A DNA stretch of 64,000 nucleotides from Anaerolineae bacterium (GCA_025060615.1 JANXBS010000001.1:1-64000), one strand, 5' to 3'; positions 47,672-56,332 are shown, counted from the first letter of the stretch. Notes: generated from the sequence alone by a model not told the origin. Made by a program: numbers and translations.

Positions 47672-49111
47672 TCAGAGCAGCTCCACGTCATGTGGGCCGG
47701 ACTCACGCTGGCCTGCCGGGGTGATGCGGATGAACTCGGCGTTCTCCTGAAGCTCCCGGATGGTAAAGGCGCCCGCGTAGCTGAGGGCCGAACGCAGCCC
47801 GCCCACCAATTGCGCCAACACATCGCTCACTGGGCCTCGATAAGGAACAGCGGCTTCCACGCCTTCCGGCACCACCTTCTCCCAATCCACCTCTTGGCCG
47901 GTCTCCGCATACTCCCCTTCGGCGCGCTGACGGCTGAATGCCGCCCCCAACGAGGCCATCCCCCGCACGACCTTATAACGGCGGCCGCCTCGGATCACGA
48001 CGATGCCTGGACTTTCCGTAGTTCCGGCCAGCAGGCTGCCTAACATCACTGAGGAGGCCCCGGCCGCCAGTGCCTTCACCAAATCGGCCGAGTTGCGTAT
48101 GCCGCCATCGGCAATGATAGGCACGCCGGCCTCGCGTGCCGCTTCAGCGCACTCCATAATCGCTGACAACTGCGGGACGCCGAAGCCGGTAACAAGCCGG
48201 GTGATGCAGATCGAGCCCGGTCCCACGCCTACTTTAACCGCGTTCACCCCCTCAGCGATCAAGTCACGCACGCCTTGAGCAGTGGCCACGTTCCCAGCGA
48301 CCAACTCCACGTCGCCGAAGACGCGACGGATCTCGCGGATGGCGCGAATCGCGTTGTCAGAATGCCCGTGCGCGATGTCAATCACTAGCAGATCGGCGCC
48401 GGCTTCCAGCAACAACCGGGCGCGTTCCAAGTAGCCCGGTCGTACCCCGATAGCTGCGCCGACCCGCAGCCGGCCTTTGCTATCGCGCGTGGCCTGCGGA
48501 TACCTCTCCCGCTTCACGATGTCTTTGCTGGTGATCAGGCCATGCACTGTCCCGTCCGCGTTGACCAGCGGCAACTTCTCGATACGATGCTGCCACAGGA
48601 TACGTTTGGCCTCCTCGATGGTGGTCCCTACGGGTGCGGTGATCAGGCGCTCTCGGCTGGTCATCGCCGCGCTCACCGGCTGGTCAAGGTTCTCGACGAA
48701 AAGCAGATCGCGCGTGGTCAGAATGCCAGCCAGCTTCCCGTTTTCATCCATGATGAGGATGCCGCCAATCCCCTCGCGGTCCATAAGCTGCTGGGCCTGG
48801 CGTAGCGTAGCCGTCAGCGGCAACATCAGCGGCTGCTCTACGACGTAGCTCTCGCCCCGCTTCACTCGAGCCACCTCGGCGGCCTGGCGCTGAGGCGACA
48901 TGAAACGGTGGATGATGCCGATGCCGCCCTCACGTGCCATGGCGATCGCCATCTCTGACTCGGTGACGGTGTCCATATTGGCGCTGACGATGGGGATGTT
49001 GAGAGTGATGTGCTGAGTCAACTGGGTCGCAGTGCTGACGTCCCGCCGTGACACCACAGCCGAGCGGCGCGGGACCAACAGCACATCATCAAAAGTCAGG
49101 CCTTCTCTCAT
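47672..49111 (-). CDS. guaB: Inosine-5'-monophosphate dehydrogenase
   Basis: The 479-aa enzyme oxidises IMP to XMP, the committed step of GTP synthesis. N-terminal [20 protein letters not shown], two CBS domains (about 90-200), catalytic Cys302 in [20 protein letters not shown], and the mobile flap [20 protein letters not shown] are present. ATG 49111 (MREGLTFDD) is preceded by a GGAGGGAGGG site; the upstream GTG/ATG extension is not needed. It is the middle gene of a three-gene operon driven from 49509-49537. Confidence 0.96.
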   Translation of the reverse strand: MREGLTFDDVLLVPRRSAVVSRRDVSTATQLTQHITLNIPIVSANMDTVTESEMAIAMAREGGIGIIHRFMSPQRQAAEVARVKRGESYVVEQPLMLPLTATLRQAQQLMDREGIGGILIMDENGKLAGILTTRDLLFVENLDQPVSAAMTSRERLITAPVGTTIEEAKRILWQHRIEKLPLVNADGTVHGLITSKDIVKRERYPQATRDSKGRLRVGAAIGVRPGYLERARLLLEAGADLLVIDIAHGHSDNAIRAIREIRRVFGDVELVAGNVATAQGVRDLIAEGVNAVKVGVGPGSICITRLVTGFGVPQLSAIMECAEAAREAGVPIIADGGIRNSADLVKALAAGASSVMLGSLLAGTTESPGIVVIRGGRRYKVVRGMASLGAAFSRQRAEGEYAETGQEVDWEKVVPEGVEAAVPYRGPVSDVLAQLVGGLRSALSYAGAFTIRELQENAEFIRITPAGQRESGPHDVELL

Positions 49112-49165
49112 CTCCCCTCCCTCCTCCAACCGCCAACAGGACGAGCTCACCCGCTAGCCTCCCAC

Positions 49166-49447
49166 TTACTTGATCACCCCATCTAAGACCCGCAACACGC
49201 CCACGATCCGCCCGTCCGGGGTGATGGCCTCGTACTGCATGAGGACGGAGAGCTCACGGCCATCCTCCAGGCGTAGTCGTAAAGGGACGTCTCGGTATAG
49301 CTCTAGTCCCTTTCGCAGGCGTTCTTGACAGGTATACAGGACGCGAACGCTGTGATCACGGTCGCCTGGCCGGCGGTACTCGGTGAACTGGCATTCCAGT
49401 ACGGCAGCTGGCTTAGTGTCTTTAGGGAGAAACAGCTCGCCTCTCAT
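49166..49447 (-). CDS. Small unknown protein upstream of guaB
   Basis: A 93-aa protein not recognised. It is mixed alpha/beta with charged segments: VLECQFTEYRRPGDRDHSV, CQERLRKGLELYRDVPLRLR and a C-terminus VGVLRVLDGVIK. AAGGAGT precedes ATG 49447, and a good promoter lies further upstream. It is 54 nt ahead of guaB, so it is probably the first gene of the operon. No signal peptide or membrane segment is seen. Confidence 0.7.
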   Translation of the reverse strand: MRGELFLPKDTKPAAVLECQFTEYRRPGDRDHSVRVLYTCQERLRKGLELYRDVPLRLRLEDGRELSVLMQYEAITPDGRIVGVLRVLDGVIK

Positions 49448-49508
49448 CCCGACTCCTTGCTATGCCTGAAACGTTTGCATGATTTGGCTCGCTCACTGCG
49501 CGCGTGCG

Positions 49509-49537
49509 ATTGTACCAGAGCCAAGAATGTGTGGCAA
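49509..49537 (-). promoter_or_regulatory. Promoter of the guaB operon
   Basis: Minus strand TTGCCA (49532-49537), 17-bp spacer, extended -10 TGG-TACAAT (49509-49514). Confidence 0.7.
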
Positions 49538-49698
49538 GCGAAAGCATTGTGGCCGGACGCGCGCATGATCGGCCGCACAAAAGCTTTCTTGCGGGAAGGG
49601 AGGCTTAGAGGGCATTCCCTGTCGACATTGGCGAGGAATGCTCTGAAAACTCACAGAATGTGCATGCTCCTAGGAGCCTGCGCAACGGACGGCATGCA

Positions 49699-49729
49699 TT
49701 GTGCAAGGTGAGGGAGGTTATGCTACAAT
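49699..49729 (+). promoter_or_regulatory. Candidate promoter of the metallophosphoesterase gene
   Basis: Extended -10 TGC-TACAAT (49724-49729), with a poor -35 (TTGTGC, 49699-49704, 19-bp spacer). It lies 48 nt before the start. The rest of 49540-49700 shows no gene. Confidence 0.4.
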
Positions 49730-49776
49730 CCTGACGTCGTCCGTCATCCATCACTTATCTAGCTGAGGAGGTTCCC

Positions 49777-50274
49777 ATGCGCATTGCAGTGCTCTCAGAC
49801 ATTCACGACCATATCTGGAACCTAGAGAAGGCCTTGCAGAGGATCGGCCAGATCGGAGTGGAGGCGCTTATCTGCTGCGGTGATTTCTGCGCTCCCTTCA
49901 GCCTAAAGCAAATCGCCGACAGCTTCCCCGGACCGATCCACGTGGTGTTTGGCAATAACGATGGTGATCCGCTGTTATTGTCACGGGTGGCTGGGCAGTA
50001 TGATGGGCGCGTGCTGTTACATGGCCTATATGTAGAGCTGGAGTTAGGCGGACGACGGATCGCCGCCATTCACTACCCTGAGCCAGCGCGCCGCATCGCT
50101 CAGGCTGGTGTGTTCGACCTGGTGCTATATGGCCATGATCACCAGATACACCTGGAGCAGGTCGGTCGTACGCTGCTCGCCAACCCTGGTGAGGTGATGG
50201 GACGCTGGGGAAAACCTTCGTTCGGGCTATACGACACCGAGACAGGCGAATTCACTCAGGTGGAAATCATCTAG
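49777..50274 (+). CDS. YfcE/MJ0936-type metallophosphoesterase
   Basis: A 165-aa calcineurin-like phosphoesterase. Metal ligands: MRIAVLSDIHDHIWNLE, LICCGDFCAPF, VFGNNDGD, AIHYPEP (His) and LYGHDHQIHLE. Members hydrolyse phosphodiesters in vitro; the cellular substrate is unknown. ATG 49777 follows GAGGAGG. It is a monocistronic gene facing the kinase-MazG gene. Confidence 0.93.
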   Translation: MRIAVLSDIHDHIWNLEKALQRIGQIGVEALICCGDFCAPFSLKQIADSFPGPIHVVFGNNDGDPLLLSRVAGQYDGRVLLHGLYVELELGGRRIAAIHYPEPARRIAQAGVFDLVLYGHDHQIHLEQVGRTLLANPGEVMGRWGKPSFGLYDTETGEFTQVEII

Positions 50275-50304
50275 GCCGTAGGCTTGGCGCAGCCCGCAAT
50301 GGCC

Positions 50305-51360
50305 TTATACTGTGCTGTCCGTCCGCAAACCGGGCTGCTGCCACGAGCGTTGCCAGTTCTTCCCCATCTTCTCTACGTAAGCCGCCTCCAGGTCAATCCC
50401 CGCCGAATTGGCGATCTTCAAGACGAAGGCCAGGACATCTGCTAGCTCCTCGCGCAGGCGTGGCAGATGCGCCTGCAATGCCTCACCTTGAGCCTGTCGT
50501 CGATTGCCAACCTGGGCCAGTCGCGCCTGCTCGTCCAGCCATATGGCCTTCAGCTCGCGACTCACCTCACCCACCTCCTCTACCAGACAGATGAAGTTGA
50601 GATACAGGTCCGAGATGAACCCCTTCTCCCGATCGAGCACATGGTGAAATCGCTGGAAGTCGCCCAGGCGTCGCCTTCCCTCCGTCAAGATCGGTGGGCC
50701 TCCGCTGGGAAGGCTGGCCGGCATCTCCGGCAATGGGGGTTGGAACGTGCCCTCCTCTAGCGCTGCCCGGATGCGGCCGATGCCTTCCGCCCGATCGCGA
50801 GGATTGTGCACGAAATCAAGACAATCTGTGTCCATGACCAATAGAGGAGCTTCACCATAGGTGCTGAAGAACCGTTCGTATGCTTGACGCACCTCCTCGA
50901 TGTACTCGCGCGGCATGGTGCGCTCGTAAGGCCGGTCCCGTAGGGCGATGCGTTGCATCAACACATCGGTGCTGGCCCGCAGGTATACTACCAGATCGGG
51001 GATGATGATCCGCTCGCTCAGAGCGGTGTAGAGCTGCTCATAGATGGCCAGCTCGTCGTCATGCATATTGAGATGGGCGAACAGCCGGTCCTTGGCGAAG
51101 AGGTAATCGCTCACCAGTAAGCCGCGGGCGAGCGCGGCTGGTACCCTCTGACTTTGCTGGCGATAGCGGCTGAGCAAGAAGAAGATCTGGGTCTGGAACG
51201 CGTAGCGCTCACGGTCCACGTAAAAGCTGCTGAGGAAGGGATTTTCCTCAAAAACCTCCAGCAGCACCTCGGCGTTCAGGGCATCGCCCAGGATGCGTGC
51301 TAGCGTGGTCTTGCCTACGCCGATGGGGCCTTCAATCGCAATGTACAGATTCCGTCTCAT
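50305..51360 (-). CDS. Deoxynucleoside kinase fused to MazG-like nucleotide pyrophosphohydrolase
   Basis: A 351-aa two-domain protein. Residues 1-210 are a deoxynucleoside (dAK/dGK-type) kinase: P-loop IAIEGPIGVGKTTLARIL, LLVSDYLFAKDRLFAHLNM, and LID-region ALRDRPYERTMPREYIEEV. Residues about 230-340 are an all-alpha NTP pyrophosphohydrolase of the MazG/dUTPase-2 superfamily, with EExxE in CLVEEVGEVSRELKAIW and ExxD in LREELADVLAFVLKIANSAG. One half makes deoxynucleotides by salvage, the other removes (aberrant) NTPs; coupling the two in one chain suggests nucleotide pool cleaning. Start ATG 51360. Confidence 0.88.
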   Translation of the reverse strand: MRRNLYIAIEGPIGVGKTTLARILGDALNAEVLLEVFEENPFLSSFYVDRERYAFQTQIFFLLSRYRQQSQRVPAALARGLLVSDYLFAKDRLFAHLNMHDDELAIYEQLYTALSERIIIPDLVVYLRASTDVLMQRIALRDRPYERTMPREYIEEVRQAYERFFSTYGEAPLLVMDTDCLDFVHNPRDRAEGIGRIRAALEEGTFQPPLPEMPASLPSGGPPILTEGRRRLGDFQRFHHVLDREKGFISDLYLNFICLVEEVGEVSRELKAIWLDEQARLAQVGNRRQAQGEALQAHLPRLREELADVLAFVLKIANSAGIDLEAAYVEKMGKNWQRSWQQPGLRTDSTV

Positions 51361-51456
51361 GTCTGACTCCCGCCTTTACGCCTAGGCTTTCCCAGAATCA
51401 AGCCAGCAGCCTATTTAGCTGAGGATACCGCCGAGCTGGCCAAAAGTCAAAGCTCG

Positions 51457-51483
51457 TGAAACTTTCGCCTGTGTCTATCCGTA
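51457..51483 (+). promoter_or_regulatory. Candidate ECF-type promoter of the sigma/anti-sigma operon
   Basis: TGAAACTTT (51457-51465) and CGTA (51480-51483) with 17 nt between AAC and CGT resemble the AAC/CGT boxes recognised by ECF sigma factors, 45-72 nt before the sigma gene. This would allow self-activation. Confidence 0.45.
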
Positions 51484-51528
51484 TGATTAAGATGGACACA
51501 GGGCACCAGCGCTTTCAGGACGCAGACG

Positions 51529-52143
51529 GTGAGCGATCAGGAGCTAGCTTGGATCCAGCAAGCTCGAGCAGGCGATCATGCCGCTTTCAGCCGATTGGTC
51601 GAAGCCTACCAAACGCCGGTCTACAATCTGGCTTATCGGATGCTCGGCAACCCGGCCGAGGCGGAGGATGCTGCCCAGGAGACATTTCTGCGCGCCTATG
51701 CACAGCTGCATACCTATCGTCCTGAGTACAAATTCTCCACGTGGATCCTCTCCATCGCCTCACACTATTGTGTGGATCGCCTACGACGACGGCGGTTTAT
51801 CTGGCTCTCCACCGATGCGGAGCCCATCCAGCAGATCCTACACGCACGCGCAGCGGGCGAGGAGCCGGAGGCAATAGCATTGGAGGCGGAGACTCGGGCC
51901 GAGATCCAGACAGTACTGGATCGGCTGGACCCGATGTATCGTGAGCCGATCATCCTACGTTATTGGCATGATCTCTCTTATAAGGAGATCGCCGAGGTGA
52001 TGGGGATCACGGAGGCAGCCGTGAAGACGCGGCTGCACCGCGCCCGGCTGCAACTGGCCGCTTCCATGGCTACTGACTCACGGATGTGTGACGGCCTGAA
52101 CCAAGCTTCTACAACGAGGATAGCTACAGACATAGAATCGTGA
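51529..52143 (+). CDS. ECF-subfamily RNA polymerase sigma factor
   Basis: A 204-aa group 4 sigma factor. Region 2: FSRLVEAYQTPVYNLAYRML, AEDAAQETFLRAY and YKFSTWILSIASHYCVDRLR. Region 4: LDPMYREPIILRYWHDLSYK, EIAEVMGITEAAVKTRLHRA. It starts with GTG 51529, with AGGA at 51517-51520. The gene is followed by a zinc-finger membrane anti-sigma factor and a polymer-forming membrane protein. This three-gene order is typical of envelope-stress ECF systems. Confidence 0.95.
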   Translation: MSDQELAWIQQARAGDHAAFSRLVEAYQTPVYNLAYRMLGNPAEAEDAAQETFLRAYAQLHTYRPEYKFSTWILSIASHYCVDRLRRRRFIWLSTDAEPIQQILHARAAGEEPEAIALEAETRAEIQTVLDRLDPMYREPIILRYWHDLSYKEIAEVMGITEAAVKTRLHRARLQLAASMATDSRMCDGLNQASTTRIATDIES

Positions 52144-52152
52144 GGGTACAAG

Positions 52153-52692
52153 ATGGCCCATAGGGATTACACGTTTTGGATGTCTTTGGCGCTAGATGCC
52201 ATGTTGACTCCAGATGAAGAGCGTCACTTACAGGAACACCTGCAGGGGTGTTCGGATTGCCGTGCGACTTGGGCGTTATGGCAGCAACTCGATCGGCAAT
52301 TACGCGCAATGCCGATGGCTACACCGGCGCCCGGGTTCGCCATGCGGGTGAGCAGCAGGCTACGTGCGCGGATGTTACGACGTTGTAGTATTGCCGGTGG
52401 TTTTCTGCTGACCTTCGGGGCCATCTTTTTGTGGATTATCCTGCTTCTAGGCGTTCTGGTAGCGGCTAGTTGGTGGCTGGCCCATCATCTTTCGCTGCTC
52501 GTCCAGGGCGTAAACTTCGCTATCCAGCTTTTATCTACCGTGTTTGCCCTGTTACGAGGCATCCGATTGGCCTGGGAGAGCCTGTTGGCCCCTTCCGCGC
52601 AACCGATTCTGCTCGGATGTCTTGCCATCTGGATGGGCCTGACCATCCTGTGGGCTCAAATCATGTCTCGACAGAGACGGCCGGCTCCCTAG
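52153..52692 (+). CDS. Membrane anti-sigma factor with zinc-finger (zf-HC2) domain
   Basis: A 179-aa protein: an N-terminal ZAS-type motif ERHLQEHLQGCSDCR (HxxxCxxC) for binding the sigma factor, then membrane segments at about 75-105 and 150-172, with a hydrophobic helix between. It starts 9 nt after the sigma gene. The expected role is to hold the sigma factor inactive until an envelope signal triggers release, possibly by intramembrane proteolysis. The family function is known; the signal is not. Confidence 0.88.
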   Translation: MAHRDYTFWMSLALDAMLTPDEERHLQEHLQGCSDCRATWALWQQLDRQLRAMPMATPAPGFAMRVSSRLRARMLRRCSIAGGFLLTFGAIFLWIILLLGVLVAASWWLAHHLSLLVQGVNFAIQLLSTVFALLRGIRLAWESLLAPSAQPILLGCLAIWMGLTILWAQIMSRQRRPAP

Positions 52693-52737
52693 GGCGATGG
52701 GACGTTGAGCTCATTGCAAGTCAAAGTGGAGGTCTCT

Positions 52738-53736
52738 ATGAGACGATGGTGGTGGATAGCGCTGGCGATCCTCTGGCTGTCGCCTTCGACTGTGCTGGCT
52801 CAGACGGAGATAGGAGATCGCACGATCTTGGGGCAGTCCTACACGCTCCCCTCAGGACACCGCCTTGAAGGCAACCTAGCGGTTTTCGGTGGCTCAGCCA
52901 CGCTAGAAGAGGAATCTGTCGTTCGGGGTGATGTCATGGTGGCTGGGGGGAGCTTAGATATCGCCGGACGGGTTGAGGGAGATGTCGTCGTCATGGGCGG
53001 CAGCCTCACCCTGCAAGAGAGCGCCTATGTGGACGGCGATGTCTCTGTATTAGGTGGGAGTGTCTCGCGTGCGCCTGGCGCGACGGTCACCGGGGAGATG
53101 ATCACCGGTTTAATGCTGGGCCGGCCTGGGCTGCCCACTCTCATCCAGCCGCCCATTTCGCAGGCACCCTGGATGGCCGCTCGTGTGTCTGGGCCGGAAT
53201 TACTGCTGCGAGTCGTCCTGCGCGTTTTCGCAGGGTTCCTGCTGGCCACATTAATGGCCGCCTTAGCGTTGGCCGTGCTCTCCTTTGCACCTGATGCTAC
53301 CCGCCGCGTGGGAGATGCTGTATTCGCCGTGCCTGGCCTGGCATTCATCGTCGGCCTGATCACCCTCGTCTTAGCGATAGGATTGGCCCTGTTCTTGGCC
53401 ATCACCATCTGCTTTATCCCGATTGCATTTTTGTTGGTGATGGCCCTGGCGCTGGCGATGGCGTTTGGCTGGATTGCGCTTGGGTGGCTTTTGGGTGATC
53501 GGCTGCTACGGGCGCTGAATATCGGCGAGCCTCACCTGTTGCTCTCCGGTGTGATCGGCGTAGCGTTAATCACGCTGGTGGCTCAACTGCCTTGTCTGGG
53601 AATCGCGCTGGCAGCGCTGGCGAGTAGCCTGGGATTAGGAGCCATCGTTCTCACCCGGGCGGGGACACAGCCGTATCCAACGCCGCCACGGCCTGGTGTT
53701 CCTCCAATGGCCGCAAGCTCCTCCACAGGCCTGTGA
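52738..53736 (+). CDS. Exported polymer-forming (bactofilin-like repeat) membrane protein
   Basis: A 332-aa protein with a signal peptide (about 1-22, ending VLAQ). A right-handed beta-helix-like repeat region follows (RLEGNLAVFGGSATLEEESV, VRGDVMVAGGSLDIAGRVEG, DVVVMGGSLTLQESAYVDGD), then four or five C-terminal membrane segments. The repeat resembles the polymer-forming cytoskeletal (bactofilin) fold, here outside the membrane. The start ATG 52738 follows GGAGG; the frame from 52705 lacks one. As the third gene after sigma and anti-sigma, it is a probable sensor or effector of that system. Confidence 0.82.
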   Translation: MRRWWWIALAILWLSPSTVLAQTEIGDRTILGQSYTLPSGHRLEGNLAVFGGSATLEEESVVRGDVMVAGGSLDIAGRVEGDVVVMGGSLTLQESAYVDGDVSVLGGSVSRAPGATVTGEMITGLMLGRPGLPTLIQPPISQAPWMAARVSGPELLLRVVLRVFAGFLLATLMAALALAVLSFAPDATRRVGDAVFAVPGLAFIVGLITLVLAIGLALFLAITICFIPIAFLLVMALALAMAFGWIALGWLLGDRLLRALNIGEPHLLLSGVIGVALITLVAQLPCLGIALAALASSLGLGAIVLTRAGTQPYPTPPRPGVPPMAASSSTGL

Positions 53737-53739
53737 AAC

Positions 53740-53778
53740 AGGGAAAGGCTTACTTTCTCTTCCACAGAGCCGTTCCCT
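53740..53778. terminator. Hairpin between convergent operons
   Basis: AGGGAA-x-GGCT / AGCC-x-TTCCCT (6+4 bp, one mismatch) with a 17-nt loop. Two smaller stems follow: GTTCGT-GGG-ACGAAC and AGCATA-AAGC-TATGCT. No U-run is present. Confidence 0.4.
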
Positions 53779-53869
53779 ATGTTCGTGGGACGAACAGCCT
53801 TAGCATAAAGCTATGCTCCTGGACATTCGGGCGTGTTTGAATGTGTTTGAGGAGACTCGAAGTCGCTTC

Positions 53870-54676
53870 TCATTCAGCGTGTATCGGGGTGGCGTCTACG
53901 CTTTCCGAGATAAAGCGCAGCAGCACTTGTGCGAATGTTGCTGGCGCTTCGACGTGTGCTGAATGCCCTACGCCATGGAGTACCTCCAGATAGTTGGCCC
54001 CGGGGATGGAGAGGAGCATCTCGGTCACGGAAGCGCGATCTACGATGATGTCAAGCTCCCCCCAGACCAGAAGCACTGGCAGGCGTAGGCTTCCCAAGCG
54101 ATGTGCCACTTGCCAGTGGGCGAGAGCAAGGGCCGGACCCGTAAAAGCAGCCGGAGATTGCCGATAGGCGTCCTCCACCAGCGAGTGGAAGAAGGCATCA
54201 GCGGGACGGGCCGGCATGGTAGCGGCCAAGGCCCTGGCCAACAGATCTCGGTCAGTGCGCATGCGATCGAGATACTCCAATGCCTCAGCCGGGGTCTCCA
54301 CACCGTAAGCGGAGGGAGGGTCCAGCAGGGTCAGGCTACGCACTGGCCATGGCCGGTCCAGCGTCATCTGCAGCGCAATGGCCGCGCCATAGGAATGCCC
54401 GACCAGATGTAGCTCCTCCAGCGCCAGGGCTTCCGCTAGCGCCCACAGGTCAGCGGCTTGGGCGGGCACTGCATATGCTTCTGGCGAGTCGGCTGGCTGA
54501 CTTTGCCCACAGCCGCGCAGGTCCGGCGCAATCGCTCGATAGCCGGCAGGCAGGAGAGCCAGCACCGGCTCCCACCAGCGAGCCGTTGCGAAGGAGCCGT
54601 GAATGAAGAAGAGAGTTTCCCCCTCGCCTCGTTCAATGTAGTGTTGGCGAAGGCGAGTCGTTTCGACAAACGGCAT
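53870..54676 (-). CDS. Alpha/beta hydrolase
   Basis: A 268-aa alpha/beta-fold hydrolase: oxyanion region FFIHGSFATARWW, nucleophile Ser in LHLVGHSYGAAIALQM, acid Asp in LLVWGELDIIVDRAS and His in HGVGHSAHVEAP. This is an esterase/haloperoxidase-like group; the substrate is unknown. The start is set at ATG 54676 (MPFVETTRLRQ), where the domain begins; the frame runs on to 54784 through the end of the upstream gene. It is the last gene of the lepB-led minus-strand operon, 29 nt after the MBL gene. Confidence 0.9.
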   Translation of the reverse strand: MPFVETTRLRQHYIERGEGETLFFIHGSFATARWWEPVLALLPAGYRAIAPDLRGCGQSQPADSPEAYAVPAQAADLWALAEALALEELHLVGHSYGAAIALQMTLDRPWPVRSLTLLDPPSAYGVETPAEALEYLDRMRTDRDLLARALAATMPARPADAFFHSLVEDAYRQSPAAFTGPALALAHWQVAHRLGSLRLPVLLVWGELDIIVDRASVTEMLLSIPGANYLEVLHGVGHSAHVEAPATFAQVLLRFISESVDATPIHAE

Positions 54677-54705
54677 AATACTGACCTTGGCCGGAGATCT
54701 TTCGA

Positions 54706-55413
54706 TCAACCGGCTCCTAGACTTTGACATAGCTGTCGAAGCTTGGCCTGAGCTTCGCGAAGGATTGGCTCGCCGTGGCCACAACAGAGAATCTCTACGT
54801 CAAGGCGCGCCAATCTGGCCAGGCTTCGAAGCGCAGCGACGTGGTCTTCGATGAAAAGGGCCGGCCCAAGCGCTAGGCGACCGTTATGATGGCTCAAGGC
54901 ATCTCCGGCGATGAGCACCCGAGCCTCCGGGTGATAGAATGCCAAATGCCCAGCGCAATGTCCAGGCGTGTAGATCGCTTTGAAGCCGCCAGGCAAGGCG
55001 GCCCCATCTATCACTAGCTCGTCCGCCCTCACCGGGATGCTGTGGAAAATCGGCCCCATCAGGACGCGCGAAATCAGGCCGGGAAGGGTGCCCACGAAGC
55101 CGAGGCCGAACGTCCGCTGCAGCCGCCCTTGCATTATCGCCCCGGTCACCGCATGGCATACCAAGGCAGCTCTTGTGGCTTCCTTCAGCGCTCGAGCGCC
55201 GCCGATGTGATCTATATCGCCGTGGGTGATTAGGATATAGCGCACCTGGGTTGGGGCGAATCCAGCCTGGGAGAGGGCGGTCAGGATAGCGCGGGCATGC
55301 CAGGGCATCCCGCAATCGAACAGGATCAGCCCATCGACATCCTGCCAGAGATACACACCTGCCGCGGGGGCAAGCTCATTTATCCACCATAGCTGTCCGG
55401 TCAGTTGGCGCAT
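54706..55413 (-). CDS. MBL-fold metallo-hydrolase
   Basis: A 235-aa metallo-beta-lactamase-fold hydrolase: LILFDCGMPWHARAIL, ILITHGDIDHIGGARAL (the HxDxDH variant of HxHxDH, common in this family), YTPGHCAGHLAFYHPEARVL, IAGDALSHHNG and CCGHGEPI. The zinc site is complete apart from the known His-to-Asp variant. Glyoxalase-II-like thioester or lactone substrates are possible but not shown. It begins 15 nt after the small CxxC gene and is followed by the alpha/beta hydrolase. Confidence 0.92.
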   Translation of the reverse strand: MRQLTGQLWWINELAPAAGVYLWQDVDGLILFDCGMPWHARAILTALSQAGFAPTQVRYILITHGDIDHIGGARALKEATRAALVCHAVTGAIMQGRLQRTFGLGFVGTLPGLISRVLMGPIFHSIPVRADELVIDGAALPGGFKAIYTPGHCAGHLAFYHPEARVLIAGDALSHHNGRLALGPALFIEDHVAALRSLARLARLDVEILCCGHGEPILREAQAKLRQLCQSLGAG

Positions 55414-55428
55414 GGCTGAAAAGCCTGT

Positions 55429-55680
55429 CTAGAAATGACGCAAACGAGCGCGGGCGTGGTTCATCACCTCGTACAGATCGCTCACGCGGACCTCTAAAGC
55501 CTGGGCCAGAGCCGACACGCTGGCGAAATGCTCCGCTCGCAACTGGGTCAGGCGCTCGCGCTCGCTAGCGTTGAGCGGTCGCCCGCTCAAAACCCTCTCG
55601 GGTGCATCCAGCAACAAGCGACGACAATCCGGGCATTGCCACGCATGTCCGACCAGAATGAGCAGCTCTTGACTTGCCAT
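55429..55680 (-). CDS. Small CxxC protein with NHLP-like sequence pattern
   Basis: An 83-aa protein, start ATG 55680 with AAGGA upstream. It has a CPDC motif (HAWQCPDCRRLLLDAPERVL) followed by SGRPLNASERERLTQL and a helical C-terminus (VSDLYEVMNHARARLRHF). The run R-x-LL-x-D-PE-x-x-L-x-G with a later E-R-x-x-L is reminiscent of Os1348/NHLP-clan small proteins known in Chloroflexota; this similarity is judged by eye. CPDC could bind zinc or form a redox pair. It sits between lepB and the MBL gene; no modification enzyme is adjacent. Confidence 0.65.
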   Translation of the reverse strand: MASQELLILVGHAWQCPDCRRLLLDAPERVLSGRPLNASERERLTQLRAEHFASVSALAQALEVRVSDLYEVMNHARARLRHF

Positions 55681-55741
55681 GTGCTGGGTCCTTAGGGATA
55701 CTGACACATCTCGAGGGGACGGGCCTGAATAGAATCGGGCC

Positions 55742-56332
55742 TCACGGCCTTATCTCCAGGGTGTAACGCGGGATCACGGACCAGTAACGAGGGGGCCAAT
55801 AGGAGATCCAGGCCTTGCCAACGATCAGATCCATAGGTAAGTTGCCCCATGTATGAGAATCGCTGGAGTTATTGCGATTATCGCCCAAGACATACACCTC
55901 GTTGGGCCCGACGGTCACAGGAGGTGCGCTGTAAGTGCCCAGCAGCAGCGGATACGGCTCGTGAATGGGAACGCCGTTGATGAGCACCTGTCCCTGCCGT
56001 ACTTCCACGGTATCTCCGGGCAGGCCGATAACCCGTTTGATGAAATCACGGCTGGGATCGCGCGGATAGTGAAAGATGACCACATCCCCCCGGGCGGGCC
56101 GGCCCAGCTTGTACGCCAGCTTGTTGATGATTAAAAACTGCCCGTGGTGGAAATTAGGCTCCATACTGATGCCTTCGATCCGAAAGTTCTGAACTACAGA
56201 ACGAATCAGAAGGAAGATGAGCAGCGCAAGAGCGAGGGTTTCGATGAGCTCTCGCAGAGGGCTTGAAGCGCGCTCCTTCACAGGCTGAGGCTGGACTGCT
56301 TGAGAGGCATCCAAGGAGCGTGCGTTTTCCAC
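55742..56332 (-). CDS. lepB: Signal peptidase I
   Basis: A 196-aa membrane serine peptidase that removes signal peptides of exported proteins. One N-terminal membrane segment (LIETLALALLIFLLIRSVV) is followed by nucleophile Ser in FRIEGISMEPNF, general-base Lys in RDFIKRVIGLPGDTVEV, and the box VYVLGDNRNNSSDSHTWG. The start is GTG 56332 with AAGGA upstream. Its promoter is at 56383-56411 and the leader contains a tandem 11-bp repeat. It would serve the many secreted proteins encoded here. Confidence 0.95.
   Translation of the reverse strand: MENARSLDASQAVQPQPVKERASSPLRELIETLALALLIFLLIRSVVQNFRIEGISMEPNFHHGQFLIINKLAYKLGRPARGDVVIFHYPRDPSRDFIKRVIGLPGDTVEVRQGQVLINGVPIHEPYPLLLGTYSAPPVTVGPNEVYVLGDNRNNSSDSHTWGNLPMDLIVGKAWISYWPPRYWSVIPRYTLEIRP

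Noticed and set aside
54706-55413. Loss of a zinc ligand in the MBL hydrolase (THGDIDH instead of THxHxDH)
   Set aside because: The HxDxDH form is common in this family, so it is not an unusual change.
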